Origin: Clostridiales bacterium VE202-21
Lineage (GTDB): Bacteria > Bacillota > Clostridia > Lachnospirales > Lachnospiraceae
Length of the DNA stretch: 64,000 bases
NCBI GenBank assembly: GCA_000509105.1
Contig: BAIF02000026.1
Coordinates: forward strand, 1 to 64,000
Reading direction: 5' to 3'
Shown here in pieces: positions 34,893 through 46,700 of the stretch. A program made the translations under genes and the position numbers. Each line of letters begins with the position of its first letter. Positions within the stretch are counted from its first letter, which is position 1. The notes beneath the pieces are model-generated. The model worked only from the letters and a program-made list of their open reading frames with translations. It did no database searches and was not told the DNA's origin.

Positions 34893-36008
34893 ATGGCTGA
34901 GGAGAAGGCAAAATACGAAGAGATAGCAGACTGCATTATGCGTGAGCTGGAAGAGGGAAAGCTTAAGCCGGGAGAACGGATTTATTCGGAAAATGAACTG
35001 GTGTCGCTTTTTCAGGTGAGCAGGCAGACGGCAAGGCATGCGGTATCTGTCCTGGAGGCCCGGGGTGTAGTGAAACGGGTCAGAGGAAGTGGGACTTATA
35101 TAAAAGGGCAGGAAAAACGGTTGGAGAAAAAGCGCAGCAGAACCATGCGGATTGCTGTTATGACAACTTATGTAGACGAGTACATTTTCCCTAGCATGCT
35201 GCGGGAGATGGAGTCCAGATTCTCCCGCGAAGGCTATACGCTGCAGATCTCATTTACCTATAATGCGGTAGAAAAAGAGCGGATGATATTGAAAGGTTTT
35301 CTGCGGGAAGATTCTGTGGACGGGATTATTGCAGAACCTACCAAAAGCGGTCTGCCGAACCCTAACCTGGACATTTACCGGGAATTGGAGAAGAGAGAAA
35401 TACCGGTTTTATTTTTGAATAGTTACTATCCGGAGCTGCAGGGAGTGCATGTGAGCCTGGACGATTATCTTGCCGGGCGGATGGTGACGGAGCATCTTCT
35501 GCAGTGCGGGCACAGACGGATTGCGGGAATATTTAAATCCGATGACGGGCAGGGGCACAGGCGTTACGCGGGCTATGTGGATGCCCTGATGGCGGGAGAT
35601 ATTAAGGTAAAAGGCGAACGGATTGCCTGGATAGATACTTGTGAACTTAAGGAGATGCAGGAGGATCAGGGCAGGTACCTGCGGAGGCTCAAGGGCTGTA
35701 CGGCCTGTGTCTGCTACAACGATGAGGTGGCCAATCAGCTGGTGGGGATCTGTAAGGGGGCAGGTATTCGGATTCCGGAGGATCTTTCCATTGTAGGGAT
35801 TGACAATTCAGAGCTGGCCGGACGCTGTGAAATTCCTTTTACCTCGGCCCAGAATCCCGTAAAAGAACTTGCGGGACTGGCGGCATCCAGAATGCTCATA
35901 ATGTTGGATGGCGGGGGAGAAATCGAAAGCGTAGAACTGAAGCCGGAAATGATCATCCGAAAGTCGGTGCGGATTCTTTCTGAACCAGGGGAGCAGTGCT
36001 ATCGGTAA
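34893..36008 (+). CDS. araR: AraR-type arabinose repressor
   Basis: 371 residues with the hybrid AraR plan. Residues 1-75 are a GntR winged helix (LKPGERIYSENELVSLFQVS, then RQTARHAVSVLEARGVVKRV). Residues 90-371 are a LacI/periplasmic-binding effector domain (MTTYVDEYIFPSML, CYNDEVANQLVGIC, LSIVGIDNSELAGR). The ATG at 34893 has GGGAGGGAATCT upstream. Arabinose would release it from DNA. araD and araA follow directly. Confidence 0.9.
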   Translation: MAEEKAKYEEIADCIMRELEEGKLKPGERIYSENELVSLFQVSRQTARHAVSVLEARGVVKRVRGSGTYIKGQEKRLEKKRSRTMRIAVMTTYVDEYIFPSMLREMESRFSREGYTLQISFTYNAVEKERMILKGFLREDSVDGIIAEPTKSGLPNPNLDIYRELEKREIPVLFLNSYYPELQGVHVSLDDYLAGRMVTEHLLQCGHRRIAGIFKSDDGQGHRRYAGYVDALMAGDIKVKGERIAWIDTCELKEMQEDQGRYLRRLKGCTACVCYNDEVANQLVGICKGAGIRIPEDLSIVGIDNSELAGRCEIPFTSAQNPVKELAGLAASRMLIMLDGGGEIESVELKPEMIIRKSVRILSEPGEQCYR

Positions 36009-36064
36009 TTTAGGCCTGCTTAAGTGGCAGTTAATTATTATATGATGTATTAGGAGGAATAAAG

Positions 36065-36766
36065 ATGCTCGAAAATCTGAAACAGGAAGTTTATGAGGCA
36101 AACATGCAGCTTCCGAAATATGGACTGGTGACATTCACCTGGGGAAATGTAAGCGGCCTGGATAAAGAATCAGGGAGATTTGTCATCAAGCCCAGTGGTG
36201 TGGAGTATGACAGACTTACCCCAGAGGATATGGTAGTCGTGGATCTGGAAGGCAACAAAATAGAGGGGAAATACAATCCGTCTTCGGATACCCCGACCCA
36301 TCTGGAGCTGTACCGTGCATTTCCGGAAATAGGAGGAATCGTACATACGCATTCCGCCTGGGCGACAAGCTGGGCGCAGGCAGGTCGGGGAATTCCCTGC
36401 TACGGTACCACCCATGCCGACTATATGTACGGTGAGATACCATGTGTCAGAAACCTGACAAAAGAAGAAATCGATGAGGCATATGAAAAAAACACGGGAG
36501 TCCTGATTGCAGACTATTTCAAAGAAAGAGATTATCTTTCTATGCCTGCTGTACTCTGCAAAAACCACGGTCCTTTCACCTGGGGGAAGGATGCCTGCGA
36601 AGCGGTACATAACGCGGTGGTGCTGGAGGAAGTAGCCAAGATGGCTGCCAGAAGCGAGGTGATAAATCCGCAGGTTCTGCCAGCACCGCAGGAGCTAAAG
36701 GACAAACACTATTACAGAAAACATGGGGCTGACGCTACTACGGACAATAATTTGAGAATATTCTGA
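36065..36766 (+). CDS. araD: L-ribulose-5-phosphate 4-epimerase
   Basis: 233 residues, class II aldolase-like zinc enzyme producing D-xylulose 5-phosphate. Zn ligands are in [12 protein letters not shown] and in [10 protein letters not shown], and the N-terminal [10 protein letters not shown] phosphate/substrate loop is present. GGAGGAATAAAG precedes the ATG. No araB kinase is found in this window. Confidence 0.95.
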   Translation: MLENLKQEVYEANMQLPKYGLVTFTWGNVSGLDKESGRFVIKPSGVEYDRLTPEDMVVVDLEGNKIEGKYNPSSDTPTHLELYRAFPEIGGIVHTHSAWATSWAQAGRGIPCYGTTHADYMYGEIPCVRNLTKEEIDEAYEKNTGVLIADYFKERDYLSMPAVLCKNHGPFTWGKDACEAVHNAVVLEEVAKMAARSEVINPQVLPAPQELKDKHYYRKHGADATTDNNLRIF

Positions 36767-36770
36767 AAAC

Positions 36771-36824
36771 GGAGCGCAAGGGGGTCAGACCCCTCTGCAG
36801 AGGGGTCTGACCCCCTTGCGCTCC
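36771..36824. repeat. 54-bp perfect palindrome between araD and araA
   Basis: Perfect 27-bp arms meeting at a central TGCA (36796-36799). The arms contain GGGGTCAGACCCC and its complement. There is no T-run after it. It may stabilise the upstream mRNA or partly terminate, or be a REP/MITE-like mobile palindrome dropped into the operon. Confidence 0.85.
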
Positions 36825-36869
36825 TCTTACGGGAAACTTTGCGTGTTCTTATGAAATGGAGGTATTATC

Positions 36870-38366
36870 ATGAAACAAAAACAGTACAAATTTTGGTTTT
36901 GCACGGGCTCACAGGATTTATATGGGGACGAATGTCTGGCACATGTGGCGGAGCATTCCAGACAGATTGTGGAGGCGTTGAATGCTTCCGGGGAAATCCC
37001 GTATGAAATAGTATGGAAACCAACGCTTATTACGAATGAGCTGATCAGAAAGACGTTCAATGAGGCAAATACAGATGAAACCTGTGCGGGGGTCATTACA
37101 TGGATGCATACTTTCTCACCGGCCAAGTCCTGGATTTTGGGGCTGCAGGAGTACAGAAAGCCGCTGCTTCATCTACACACACAGTTTAATCAGGAAATCC
37201 CCTATGATACGATCGACATGGACTTTATGAATGAGAACCAATCGGCACATGGAGACCGGGAATACGGCCATATTTTCAGCCGGCTGGAGATGGAACGTAA
37301 AGTGGTTGTTGGTTTCTGGGGCGATCAGGCGGTACAGGCGAAGATCGGTTCCTGGATGCGCACGGGTGTGGGCGTGATCGAGAGCAGCCATGTACGTGTT
37401 ATGCGTATAGCTGATAATATGCGTAACGTGGCCGTAACTGAGGGGGACAAGGTGGAAGCACAGATCAAGTTCGGCTGGGAAGTAGATGCTTATCCGGTGA
37501 ATGAGATCGCAGAAGCGGTGGCTCAGGTCTCCAGAGGGGATATCGATGCACTGGTAGAAGAATATTACGATAAATATGAAATCCTTCTTGAGGGAAGGGA
37601 TGAAAAGGAATTTCGGGAGCATGTGGCAGTGCAGGCTGGGATTGAGATCGGTTTCGAACGGTTTTTAACAGAGAAAAATTATCAGGCAATCGTAACCCAT
37701 TTTGGAGATCTCGGCAGCCTGAAACAGCTTCCCGGCCTTGCGATTCAGAGATTGATGGAAAAAGGCTATGGATTCGGCGGGGAGGGAGACTGGAAGACCG
37801 CAGCCATGGTTCGAATTATGAAGATCATGACCCAGGGAATCAAAGATGCAAAGGGAACTTCTTTCATGGAGGATTATACCTACAATTTAGTGCCTGGAAA
37901 AGAAGGAATTCTGCAGGCACATATGCTGGAGGTATGCCCATCCATCGCAGAAGGGCCGATCAGCATCAAGGCACAGCCGCTGAGCATGGGAGACAGGGAA
38001 GACCCTGCACGACTTGTGTTCACCGCCAAAGAAGGGCCGGCAGTTGCAACGTCTTTGATTGATCTTGGGGACAGGTTCCGTCTGATTATCAATACGGTTG
38101 ACTGTAAAAAGACAGAGAAACCAATGCCGAAACTTCCGGTTGCAACTGCGTTCTGGACTCCGCAGCCGAATCTGCAGACGGGAGCAGAGGCGTGGATTCT
38201 GGCAGGCGGTGCGCATCATACCGCATTCTCCTATGACCTAACGGCAGAGCAGATGGGAGACTGGGCGGCAGCTATGGGGATCGAAGCTGTATATATTGAT
38301 AATGAAACAACAATCCGACAGATTAAGAACGAACTGAGGTGGAATGCCCTCGCGTTCAGGAAGTAA
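36870..38366 (+). CDS. araA: L-arabinose isomerase
   Basis: 498 residues, the usual length, converting L-arabinose to L-ribulose. Characteristic blocks: WFCTGSQDLYGDECLAHVAE, TWMHTFSPAKSW, LHLHTQFNQEIPYDTIDMDF, GFGGEGDWKTAAMVRIMK with a metal ligand, and LAGGAHHTAFSYDL. GGAGG precedes the ATG. It follows araD after the palindrome. Confidence 0.97.
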   Translation: MKQKQYKFWFCTGSQDLYGDECLAHVAEHSRQIVEALNASGEIPYEIVWKPTLITNELIRKTFNEANTDETCAGVITWMHTFSPAKSWILGLQEYRKPLLHLHTQFNQEIPYDTIDMDFMNENQSAHGDREYGHIFSRLEMERKVVVGFWGDQAVQAKIGSWMRTGVGVIESSHVRVMRIADNMRNVAVTEGDKVEAQIKFGWEVDAYPVNEIAEAVAQVSRGDIDALVEEYYDKYEILLEGRDEKEFREHVAVQAGIEIGFERFLTEKNYQAIVTHFGDLGSLKQLPGLAIQRLMEKGYGFGGEGDWKTAAMVRIMKIMTQGIKDAKGTSFMEDYTYNLVPGKEGILQAHMLEVCPSIAEGPISIKAQPLSMGDREDPARLVFTAKEGPAVATSLIDLGDRFRLIINTVDCKKTEKPMPKLPVATAFWTPQPNLQTGAEAWILAGGAHHTAFSYDLTAEQMGDWAAAMGIEAVYIDNETTIRQIKNELRWNALAFRK

Positions 38367-38416
38367 TAGAGCGTACGTCCTGACAGCAGGCCGGGGCAAG
38401 GGGAAGAAGAAAGAAG

Positions 38417-38490
38417 ACCGGGACAGCCTGGCAGTATGACAAGAAGTCTTTATGATTTCATGTAATGCCGCCATATTGTCCCGGTTTTTC
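38417..38490 (+). terminator. Terminator after araA
   Basis: ACCGGGACA (38417-38425) pairs with TGTCCCGGT (38477-38485), followed by TTTTC; the long loop has further short pairing (GGCA/TGCC). Confidence 0.6.
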
Positions 38491-38582
38491 TGATTTTGAG
38501 GGCGGGAAGAAGGGAGGGGGCCTTTTAGATCTAAATTTAATATGATATAATTAAAAAATAGTCAGTAATCGTGGAGGATGCA

Positions 38583-39761
38583 ATGGAACACAAGAAATGG
38601 GATGCGGTTGATTTGGCCCGGGAGCTGGTGCAAAAAGAGAGTACGAATCCGGGAACTTATGAAGAAGCAGTAGGCAGATTGGTTGAAAGGTATTTGGTAA
38701 GCGCGGGAGTACAGCCAGATGATTCGGAGGTGCTGCCAGGGCGGCGGAACATAAGGGCAGTTCTTCCGGGAAGGGCCTCCCACCCGGCGCTGGTTTTTAT
38801 CTGCCATATGGATACGGTTGTGGAAGGTTCCGGATGGAATAAGGGGGCATTTTCAGGGGAGATAACAGACGGGAAACTTTTTGGCCGGGGAAGCTGTGAC
38901 ATGAAAGGCGGGCTGGCCTGTGCCCTTTCTGTTTTTGCGGAGACAGCGGCCAAGATCCATGATAAGGATCTGGAGCTGGACTATCCCTTGGTATTTATCG
39001 GAACTGTGGATGAGGAAGGGGATATGCGGGGCGTTGAACAGGCGGTTGCTGACGGCTGGGTGACAAAAGAGGACTGGGTTGTGGATTTGGAGCCTACGGA
39101 TGGGCGGATACAGATGGCACATAAAGGGCGCACTTGGTTCGAACTGGAGATGCAGGGAATGACTGCCCATGCCAGCATGCCCGAAACGGGTGCAGACGCA
39201 ATTGCAGGTCTGGCATTTGTGATTACTTATATAAGAAAGAAAATAGCAGAGTGCCCGGTTCATCCGGAGCTGGGACGCTCAACTGTAACCTTCGGGCAGA
39301 TCCAGGGAGGGTACAGCCCCTATGTAGTTCCGGATCAGTGTATGGCAACGGTTGATATGCGTCTCGTTCCTCCGGTGGATACGAAAAAAGCGGAGGAGAT
39401 CGTAAGAGAGGCCGTTGTTTATGGCGAACAGCAGGTTCCGGGAGTTAAAGGAAGCTATACGGTGACCGGTGACCGGCCTTCTATCGAAACACACCCGGAT
39501 TCTGTACTTCTGGGGGAGCTGAAACGCGCCGCGGAAGAAGTGACGGGAAAAACAGTGCAAATCACTCCGTTTCCCGGCTACACAGATACCGCCGTAATCG
39601 CCGGAGTACTGAAAAACACCGAATGTATGTCCTATGGACCAGGAAGTCTCAGGCAGGCTCATAAGCCGAATGAATTCGTTATTACCACAGAAATCGACAG
39701 ATGTCAAGAGGTTTTTCGTAAATTAGTAAGAAATATGTTGACAATGAAAAGAGCTTTGTGA
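38583..39761 (+). CDS. M20-family metallopeptidase / deacylase (ArgE-DapE type)
   Basis: 392-residue zinc hydrolase of the acetylornithine deacetylase / succinyl-diaminopimelate desuccinylase family. Metal and catalytic motifs: FICHMDTVVEG, GRGSCDMKGGLACALS, and GTVDEEGDMRGVEQ with the general base Glu. The lid domain starts near HKGRTWFELEM. The exact substrate cannot be told; a peptide or N-acyl amino acid is likely. The ATG at 38583 has GGAGG 5 bases upstream. The rpoB promoter lies over its 3' end. Confidence 0.88.
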   Translation: MEHKKWDAVDLARELVQKESTNPGTYEEAVGRLVERYLVSAGVQPDDSEVLPGRRNIRAVLPGRASHPALVFICHMDTVVEGSGWNKGAFSGEITDGKLFGRGSCDMKGGLACALSVFAETAAKIHDKDLELDYPLVFIGTVDEEGDMRGVEQAVADGWVTKEDWVVDLEPTDGRIQMAHKGRTWFELEMQGMTAHASMPETGADAIAGLAFVITYIRKKIAECPVHPELGRSTVTFGQIQGGYSPYVVPDQCMATVDMRLVPPVDTKKAEEIVREAVVYGEQQVPGVKGSYTVTGDRPSIETHPDSVLLGELKRAAEEVTGKTVQITPFPGYTDTAVIAGVLKNTECMSYGPGSLRQAHKPNEFVITTEIDRCQEVFRKLVRNMLTMKRAL

Positions 39762-39767
39762 TATAGT
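39738..39767 (+). promoter_or_regulatory. rpoB promoter, overlapping the end of the M20 gene
   Basis: TTGACA (39738-39743), 18-bp spacer, TATAGT (39762-39767). The -35 and spacer are inside the last codons of the upstream gene. The leader is about 130 bases long. Confidence 0.75.
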
Positions 39768-39901
39768 AGAAAATGCGCTATTGTGGAAAGGTATGCCATT
39801 GTAGTGACTGTCTTCACGTCACAGGGCTCTTTCCCTGATTAAGAGAACTAACGAAGGGCGACTCGTAGCCCGCCAAAAAATATATGAGGAGTGAAACGTC
39901 A

Positions 39902-42900
39902 ATGGAGAAAAACAGAATTCGTCCCATCACAAACGGAAAAAGTTCACGCATGAGCTATTCCAGACAAAAAGAAGTATTAGAGATGCCGAATCTAATCGAA
40001 GTCCAGAAAGACTCGTACCAGTGGTTTCTGGATGAAGGACTGAAAGAGGTGTTTGACGATATTTCCCCGATCTCTGACTTCAGCGGTCATCTGAGTCTGG
40101 AATTTGTCGATTTTACGCTTTGCGAGGATGACGTAAAGTATACCATCGAAGAGTGTAAAGAGCGTGATGCAACATACGCTGCGCCTTTGAAAGTCAGAGT
40201 ACGGCTCTACAACAAAGACAACGATGAGATAAACGAGCATGAAATATTTATGGGAGATCTTCCGCTTATGACGAAGACCGGCACCTTTGTAATCAACGGT
40301 GCGGAACGTGTAATCGTAAGCCAGCTGGTTCGTTCCCCGGGGATCTATTACGGGATTGCCCACGATAAACTGGGAAAAGAACTTTATTCCGCAACAGTCA
40401 TCCCAAACCGTGGCGCATGGCTTGAATATGAGACAGACTCCAATGACGTTTTTTATGTACGTGTAGATAGAACGAGAAAGGTGCCGATCACTGTGCTGAT
40501 CCGTGCACTTGGTATCGGAACAAATGCAGAAATCATCGACTTGTTTGGTGAAGAACCAAAGATCCTTGCAAGTTTCGGCAAAGATACAGCCGAGAACTAT
40601 CAGGAAGGTTTATTAGAGTTATATAAAAAGATTAGACCAGGCGAACCACTTGCAGTGGACAGCGCAGAAAGCCTGATCACCAGTATGTTCTTCGATCCAA
40701 GACGTTATGACCTCGCAAAGGTTGGACGCTACAAGTTCAACAAGAAACTGGCACTCAAGAACCGTGTTAAGGGACAGAGAGTGGCAGAAGATGTAGTAAG
40801 CCCTCTGACCGGGGAGATCGTTGCGGAAAAGGGGACGGTTATCACAAGGGAACTTGCCGATACCATACAGAATGCGGCTGTGCCTTATCTGTGGGTAGAA
40901 GGAGAAGAAGAGTCACGTAACATCAAGATTCTTTCCAATATGATGGTAGACCTTCAGGCAATCGTAGACATTGATCCAAAAGAAGCTGGCGTTACAGAAC
41001 AGGTATATTATCCTGTACTGGAGGGGCTCCTGGAGGAGAGCGGCGGAGACATCGAGGAATTAAAGCACTTAATCCGCAGAGATATCCACGACCTGATTCC
41101 AAAGCATATCACAAAGGAAGACATTTTAGCTTCTATTAACTATAACATTCACCTGGAATACAGAATGGGAAATGACGACGACATCGATCATCTGGGCAAC
41201 AGACGTATCCGTGCGGTAGGAGAACTCCTCCAGAACCAGTACAGAATCGGTCTGTCCAGACTGGAGAGAGTAGTCCGCGAGAGAATGACCACACAGGATC
41301 AGGAAGGAATTTCTCCGCAGTCACTGATCAACATCAAGCCGGTAACCGCAGCTGTAAAAGAGTTCTTTGGCTCTTCCCAGCTGTCACAGTTCATGGATCA
41401 GAATAACCCGCTCGGTGAGCTGACACACAAGAGACGTCTGTCCGCACTGGGACCGGGAGGTCTGTCAAGAGACCGTGCCGGATTCGAGGTACGGGATGTT
41501 CACTATTCCCATTATGGTAGAATGTGTCCGATTGAGACTCCTGAAGGTCCTAACATCGGTCTAATCAACTCCCTTGCAACCTATGCAAGGATCAATGAGT
41601 ATGGATTTATCGAGGCTCCATACCGTAAGATAGATAAAGAAAATCCGGAGAATCCGATCGTCACAGAAGAAGTAGTCTACATGACGGCAGATGAGGAAGA
41701 CAACTACCACGTTGCACAGGCGAATGAACCTCTGGACAAGGAAGGACACTTCATCCACAGAAATGTATCCGGACGTTACCGCGAGGAGACACAGGAATAC
41801 GAGAGAAGCAAGTTTGATTTCATGGACGTTTCTCCGAAGATGGTGTTCTCCGTAGCGACAGCATTGATTCCTTTCCTGGAAAATGACGATGCCAACCGTG
41901 CGCTGATGGGATCTAACATGCAGCGTCAGGCGGTGCCGCTTCTTACTACAGAAGCTCCGGTTGTCGGAACAGGTATGGAAGTAAAGGCCGCAGTAGACTC
42001 CGGTGTCTGCATCGTTGCAGAAAAGGCCGGTGTCATTGAGCGTTCTACATCGACGGATATCACAATCCGCCACGATGACGGAACTAAGAAGACCTATAAG
42101 CTGACTAAGTTTTTAAGAAGTAACCAGAGCAACTGCTATAACCAGAGACCCATCGTAGACAAGGGCGAGCGGGTGGAGGAAGGACAAGTAATTGCGGACG
42201 GTCCGTCCACTTCCAACGGCGAGATGGCTCTTGGAAAGAACCCGTTGATCGGATTCATGACCTGGGAAGGTTACAACTACGAGGATGCCGTACTGCTGAG
42301 CGAAAGGCTTGTGCAGGACGACGTGTATACTTCCGTGCATATTGAAGAATATGAGGCAGAGGCACGTGATACAAAGCTGGGGCCGGAAGAGATCACAAGA
42401 GATATTCCGGGTGTCGGCGATGACGCGCTGAAAGATCTGGATGAGCGGGGAATCATCCGTATTGGTGCGGAGGTGCGTGCAGGGGATATTCTGGTCGGCA
42501 AGGTAACTCCAAAGGGAGAGACAGAACTGACAGCAGAAGAGAGACTGCTGCGTGCGATTTTCGGTGAGAAAGCCCGCGAAGTAAGAGACACTTCCCTGAA
42601 GGTGCCTCATGGTGAATATGGTATCATCGTGGATGCCAAAGTATTTACAAGAGAAAATGGCGATGAACTGTCTCCTGGCGTTAATCAGGCAGTACGTATC
42701 TATATCGCCCAGAAGAGAAAGATTTCCGTTGGGGATAAGATGGCCGGACGTCATGGTAACAAGGGTGTTGTTTCCCGTGTGCTGCCGGCAGAGGATATGC
42801 CTTACCTGCCGAACGGACGGCCGCTGGATATCGTGCTGAATCCGCTGGGTGTGCCTTCCCGTATGAACATCGGACAGGTACTTGAAATTCATCTGAGCCT

Positions 42901-43759
42901 TGCCGCTAAGGCGCTGGGATTCAATATTTCCACACCGGTATTCGACGGGGCGAACGAGATCGACATTATGGATACCCTGGATCTGGCAAATGACTATGTT
43001 AATCTGGAGTGGGAAGAATTTGCTGCTAAGCACGGCGAAGAACTGCTTCCGGAAGTGCTGGAATATCTTTCAGATAACAGAGAGCACAGAAAGCTGTGGA
43101 AGGGAGTTCCGCTGACCCGCGACGGTAAAGTGCGCCTGCGCGATGGCCGTACGGGAGAGTTTTTCGACAGTCCGGTTACCATCGGGCACATGCATTACCT
43201 GAAGCTGCATCATCTGGTAGACGACAAGATCCATGCACGTTCTACCGGCCCTTACTCACTGGTTACACAGCAGCCATTGGGCGGTAAGGCGCAGTTCGGC
43301 GGACAGCGTTTCGGAGAGATGGAGGTATGGGCCCTGGAGGCATACGGCGCATCCTATACTCTGCAGGAGATCCTGACCGTGAAATCGGATGATGTTGTCG
43401 GACGTGTGAAGACGTATGAAGCCATTATCAAGGGCGAGAACATCCCGGAACCAGGCATACCGGAGTCCTTTAAAGTACTCTTAAAAGAGCTTCAGTCACT
43501 GGCGCTGGATGTACGCGTACTGCGGGATGACAACACAGAAGTTGAGATTATGGAAACCGTGGATTATGGCGAGACTGATCTGCATTCTATTATCGAAGGA
43601 GACAGAAGATACCGTGATGAAAACGAACCTTACGGGGAGCATGGATTTACGGAGCAGGAGTTTGTTGGAGAAGAACTTGAGGATGTGGAACCTGAAGAAG
43701 ACGATTTCGACGATGACGCTGATATCGAATTAGATGAGTTTGTGGATGACGAAGAATAG
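39902..43759 (+). CDS. rpoB: DNA-directed RNA polymerase subunit beta
   Basis: 1285 residues, full length. Landmarks: [16 protein letters not shown], the rifampicin pocket [20 protein letters not shown], then [18 protein letters not shown] with no familiar resistance substitution seen, [16 protein letters not shown], and the catalytic-side [15 protein letters not shown]. An acidic tail ends [12 protein letters not shown]. The start at 39902 follows GAGGAGTG; homology begins there. 14 bp before rpoC. Confidence 0.97.
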   Translation: MEKNRIRPITNGKSSRMSYSRQKEVLEMPNLIEVQKDSYQWFLDEGLKEVFDDISPISDFSGHLSLEFVDFTLCEDDVKYTIEECKERDATYAAPLKVRVRLYNKDNDEINEHEIFMGDLPLMTKTGTFVINGAERVIVSQLVRSPGIYYGIAHDKLGKELYSATVIPNRGAWLEYETDSNDVFYVRVDRTRKVPITVLIRALGIGTNAEIIDLFGEEPKILASFGKDTAENYQEGLLELYKKIRPGEPLAVDSAESLITSMFFDPRRYDLAKVGRYKFNKKLALKNRVKGQRVAEDVVSPLTGEIVAEKGTVITRELADTIQNAAVPYLWVEGEEESRNIKILSNMMVDLQAIVDIDPKEAGVTEQVYYPVLEGLLEESGGDIEELKHLIRRDIHDLIPKHITKEDILASINYNIHLEYRMGNDDDIDHLGNRRIRAVGELLQNQYRIGLSRLERVVRERMTTQDQEGISPQSLINIKPVTAAVKEFFGSSQLSQFMDQNNPLGELTHKRRLSALGPGGLSRDRAGFEVRDVHYSHYGRMCPIETPEGPNIGLINSLATYARINEYGFIEAPYRKIDKENPENPIVTEEVVYMTADEEDNYHVAQANEPLDKEGHFIHRNVSGRYREETQEYERSKFDFMDVSPKMVFSVATALIPFLENDDANRALMGSNMQRQAVPLLTTEAPVVGTGMEVKAAVDSGVCIVAEKAGVIERSTSTDITIRHDDGTKKTYKLTKFLRSNQSNCYNQRPIVDKGERVEEGQVIADGPSTSNGEMALGKNPLIGFMTWEGYNYEDAVLLSERLVQDDVYTSVHIEEYEAEARDTKLGPEEITRDIPGVGDDALKDLDERGIIRIGAEVRAGDILVGKVTPKGETELTAEERLLRAIFGEKAREVRDTSLKVPHGEYGIIVDAKVFTRENGDELSPGVNQAVRIYIAQKRKISVGDKMAGRHGNKGVVSRVLPAEDMPYLPNGRPLDIVLNPLGVPSRMNIGQVLEIHLSLAAKALGFNISTPVFDGANEIDIMDTLDLANDYVNLEWEEFAAKHGEELLPEVLEYLSDNREHRKLWKGVPLTRDGKVRLRDGRTGEFFDSPVTIGHMHYLKLHHLVDDKIHARSTGPYSLVTQQPLGGKAQFGGQRFGEMEVWALEAYGASYTLQEILTVKSDDVVGRVKTYEAIIKGENIPEPGIPESFKVLLKELQSLALDVRVLRDDNTEVEIMETVDYGETDLHSIIEGDRRYRDENEPYGEHGFTEQEFVGEELEDVEPEEDDFDDDADIELDEFVDDEE

Positions 43760-43773
43760 GAGGAGCCATTTAT

Positions 43774-46700
43774 ATGCCAACAAGTAATAATGAACAACAA
43801 TACCAACCGTTAACATTTGATGCGATCAAAATCGGGCTGGCTTCACCGGATAAAATAATGGATTGGTCAAGGGGCGAGGTGACAAAGCCTGAGACCATCA
43901 ACTATAGAACATTGAAACCTGAAAAAGACGGGCTTTTCTGCGAAAAGATTTTCGGACCAAGCAAGGACTGGGAATGCCACTGTGGAAAGTACAAGAAGAT
44001 CCGCTATAAAGGCGTGGTCTGCGACCGATGCGGAGTCGAGGTGACGAAGGCTTCCGTGCGCCGTGAGCGCATGGGGCATATCGCTCTGGCAGCGCCGGTA
44101 TCCCATATTTGGTATTTTAAGGGGATTCCGAGCCGCATGGGCCTGATTCTGGACATTTCACCGAGGACACTGGAGAGAGTGCTGTATTTTGCTTCCTACA
44201 TCGTTCTCGACAAGGGTGAGACGGATATGCAGTACAAACAGGTACTGTCAGAGGCCGAGTACCAGGAAGAAAAAGAAAAATGGGGCTATGGTTCCTTCCG
44301 CGTAGGAATGGGAGCCGAGGCGATCCAGGAACTTCTGCAGGCAATTGATCTGGAGAAGGAATATACCGAACTGCAGGCGGGGCTTACCAATGCCACCGGA
44401 CAGAAACGTGCGAGAATCGTAAAGCGTTTGGAAGTTGTAGAGGCATTCCGGGAATCCGGAAACAAGCCGGAGTGGATGATCCTGACTGCAATTCCGGTCA
44501 TCCCGCCGGATCTGCGCCCTATGGTACAGCTGGACGGCGGACGTTTTGCGACATCCGACCTGAATGACCTGTACAGGAGAATTATCAACAGAAACAACCG
44601 TCTGAAGAGACTGCTGGAACTGGGGGCGCCGGATATCATTGTCCGCAATGAGAAGCGTATGCTGCAGGAAGCAGTAGATGCCCTGATTGATAACGGCCGC
44701 CGCGGCCGTCCGGTAACAGGACCTGGAAACAGGGCGCTGAAGTCCCTGTCCGACATGCTGAAAGGTAAATCAGGACGTTTCCGCCAGAACCTGCTCGGAA
44801 AGCGTGTTGACTATTCCGGACGTTCCGTTATCGTGGTTGGGCCGGAGCTGAAGATCTATCAGTGCGGTCTGCCGAAAGAGATGGCAATCGAGCTGTTTAA
44901 GCCGTTCGTGATGAAAGAACTCGTAGCGAACGGGACAGCGCACAATATAAAAAATGCGAAAAAGATGGTTGAGAGGCTGCAGCCAGAGGTATGGGATGTG
45001 CTCGAGGAAGTGATCAAAGAGCACCCGGTTATGCTGAACCGTGCCCCCACGCTGCACAGGCTGGGAATTCAGGCATTTGAGCCGATCCTTGTAGAAGGTA
45101 AGGCGATCAAGCTGCATCCGCTGGTATGTACGGCTTACAACGCCGATTTTGACGGTGACCAGATGGCGGTCCATGTGCCCCTGTCAGTGGAGGCGCAGGC
45201 AGAATGCCGTTTCCTCCTGCTTTCACCAAATAACCTGCTGAAACCGTCGGACGGCGGCCCTGTTGCCGTTCCTTCCCAGGATATGGTGCTTGGTATCTAC
45301 TATCTGACCCAGGAAAGACCGGGAGCAAAGGGCGAGGGCATGTTCTTCAGGAGCGTGAGTGAAGCCATCCTGGCCTATGAAAATGAATATATTACCCTGC
45401 ACTCCAGAATTAAGGTCCGCGTAAAGAAGACCATGCCGGACGGAAGTGAGAAGGCAGGAGTGATTGATGCAACACTTGGAAGACTGCTGTTTAACGAGAT
45501 TATCCCGCAGGATCTGGGGTTTGTAGACCGCGAGGCCGAAGGCAGCGAGCTGCTGCTGGAAGTAGACTTCCACGTGGGTAAGAAACAGCTGAAGCAGATT
45601 TTGGAAAAAGTCATTAATACCCACGGCGCAACACAGACTGCAGAGGTTCTGGATGATGTAAAGGCGATCGGGTACAAATACTCAACAAGAGCGGCGATGA
45701 CCGTATCCATTTCCGATATGACCGTGCCGCCTGAGAAGCCGCAGATGATCGAGGCAGCACAGGATACTGTGGACCGGATCACAAAGAACTACAAACGTGG
45801 CCTGATCACAGAGGAAGAACGTTACAAAGAGGTAGTCGAGACTTGGAAGGCCACCGATGATAAGCTGACGGAGGCCCTGCTGTCCGGTCTGGATAAGTAT
45901 AACAACATCTTTATGATGGCCGATTCCGGAGCCCGTGGTTCCGATAAGCAGATCAAACAGCTTGCCGGAATGCGTGGTCTGATGGCGGATACGACAGGCC
46001 GTACCATCGAGCTGCCGATCAAGTCTAACTTCCGTGAAGGGCTGGACGTACTGGAGTACTTCATGTCTGCGCATGGAGCCCGTAAGGGTCTGTCCGATAC
46101 AGCCCTTCGTACAGCCGATTCAGGATACCTGACAAGACGTCTTGTCGACGTGTCACAGGAACTGATCATCCACGACAGCGATTGTGCGGAGGAAGGCAAA
46201 GAGATTCCAGGAATGTATGTCAAGGCATTCATGGATGGAAATGAAGAGATTGAGAGTCTCCAGGAGCGGATTACAGGACGTTTCTCCTGCGAGGATATCA
46301 GAGATAAAGACGGGAATATTCTTGTGAAAGCGAACCACATGATCACACCAAGACGTGCGGAGAGAGTCATGAAAAAGGGCGTGAATGAGAAGGGCGATCC
46401 GTTAGATATGGTAAAAATCCGTACCATTCTTACCTGTAAATGCAAGAACGGTGTATGCTCCAAGTGTTATGGGGCAAACATGGCTACGGGCGAAGCGGTG
46501 CAGGTTGGTGAGGCTGTTGGTATTATTGCCGCACAGTCTATCGGCGAGCCTGGTACACAGCTGACCATGCGTACGTTCCATACGGGTGGAGTTGCCGGTG
46601 ATGATATCACACAGGGTCTTCCTCGTGTCGAGGAGCTCTTTGAGGCAAGAAAGCCGAAAGGCCTTGCTATTATTACTGAGTTTGCGGGGACTGCAACCAT

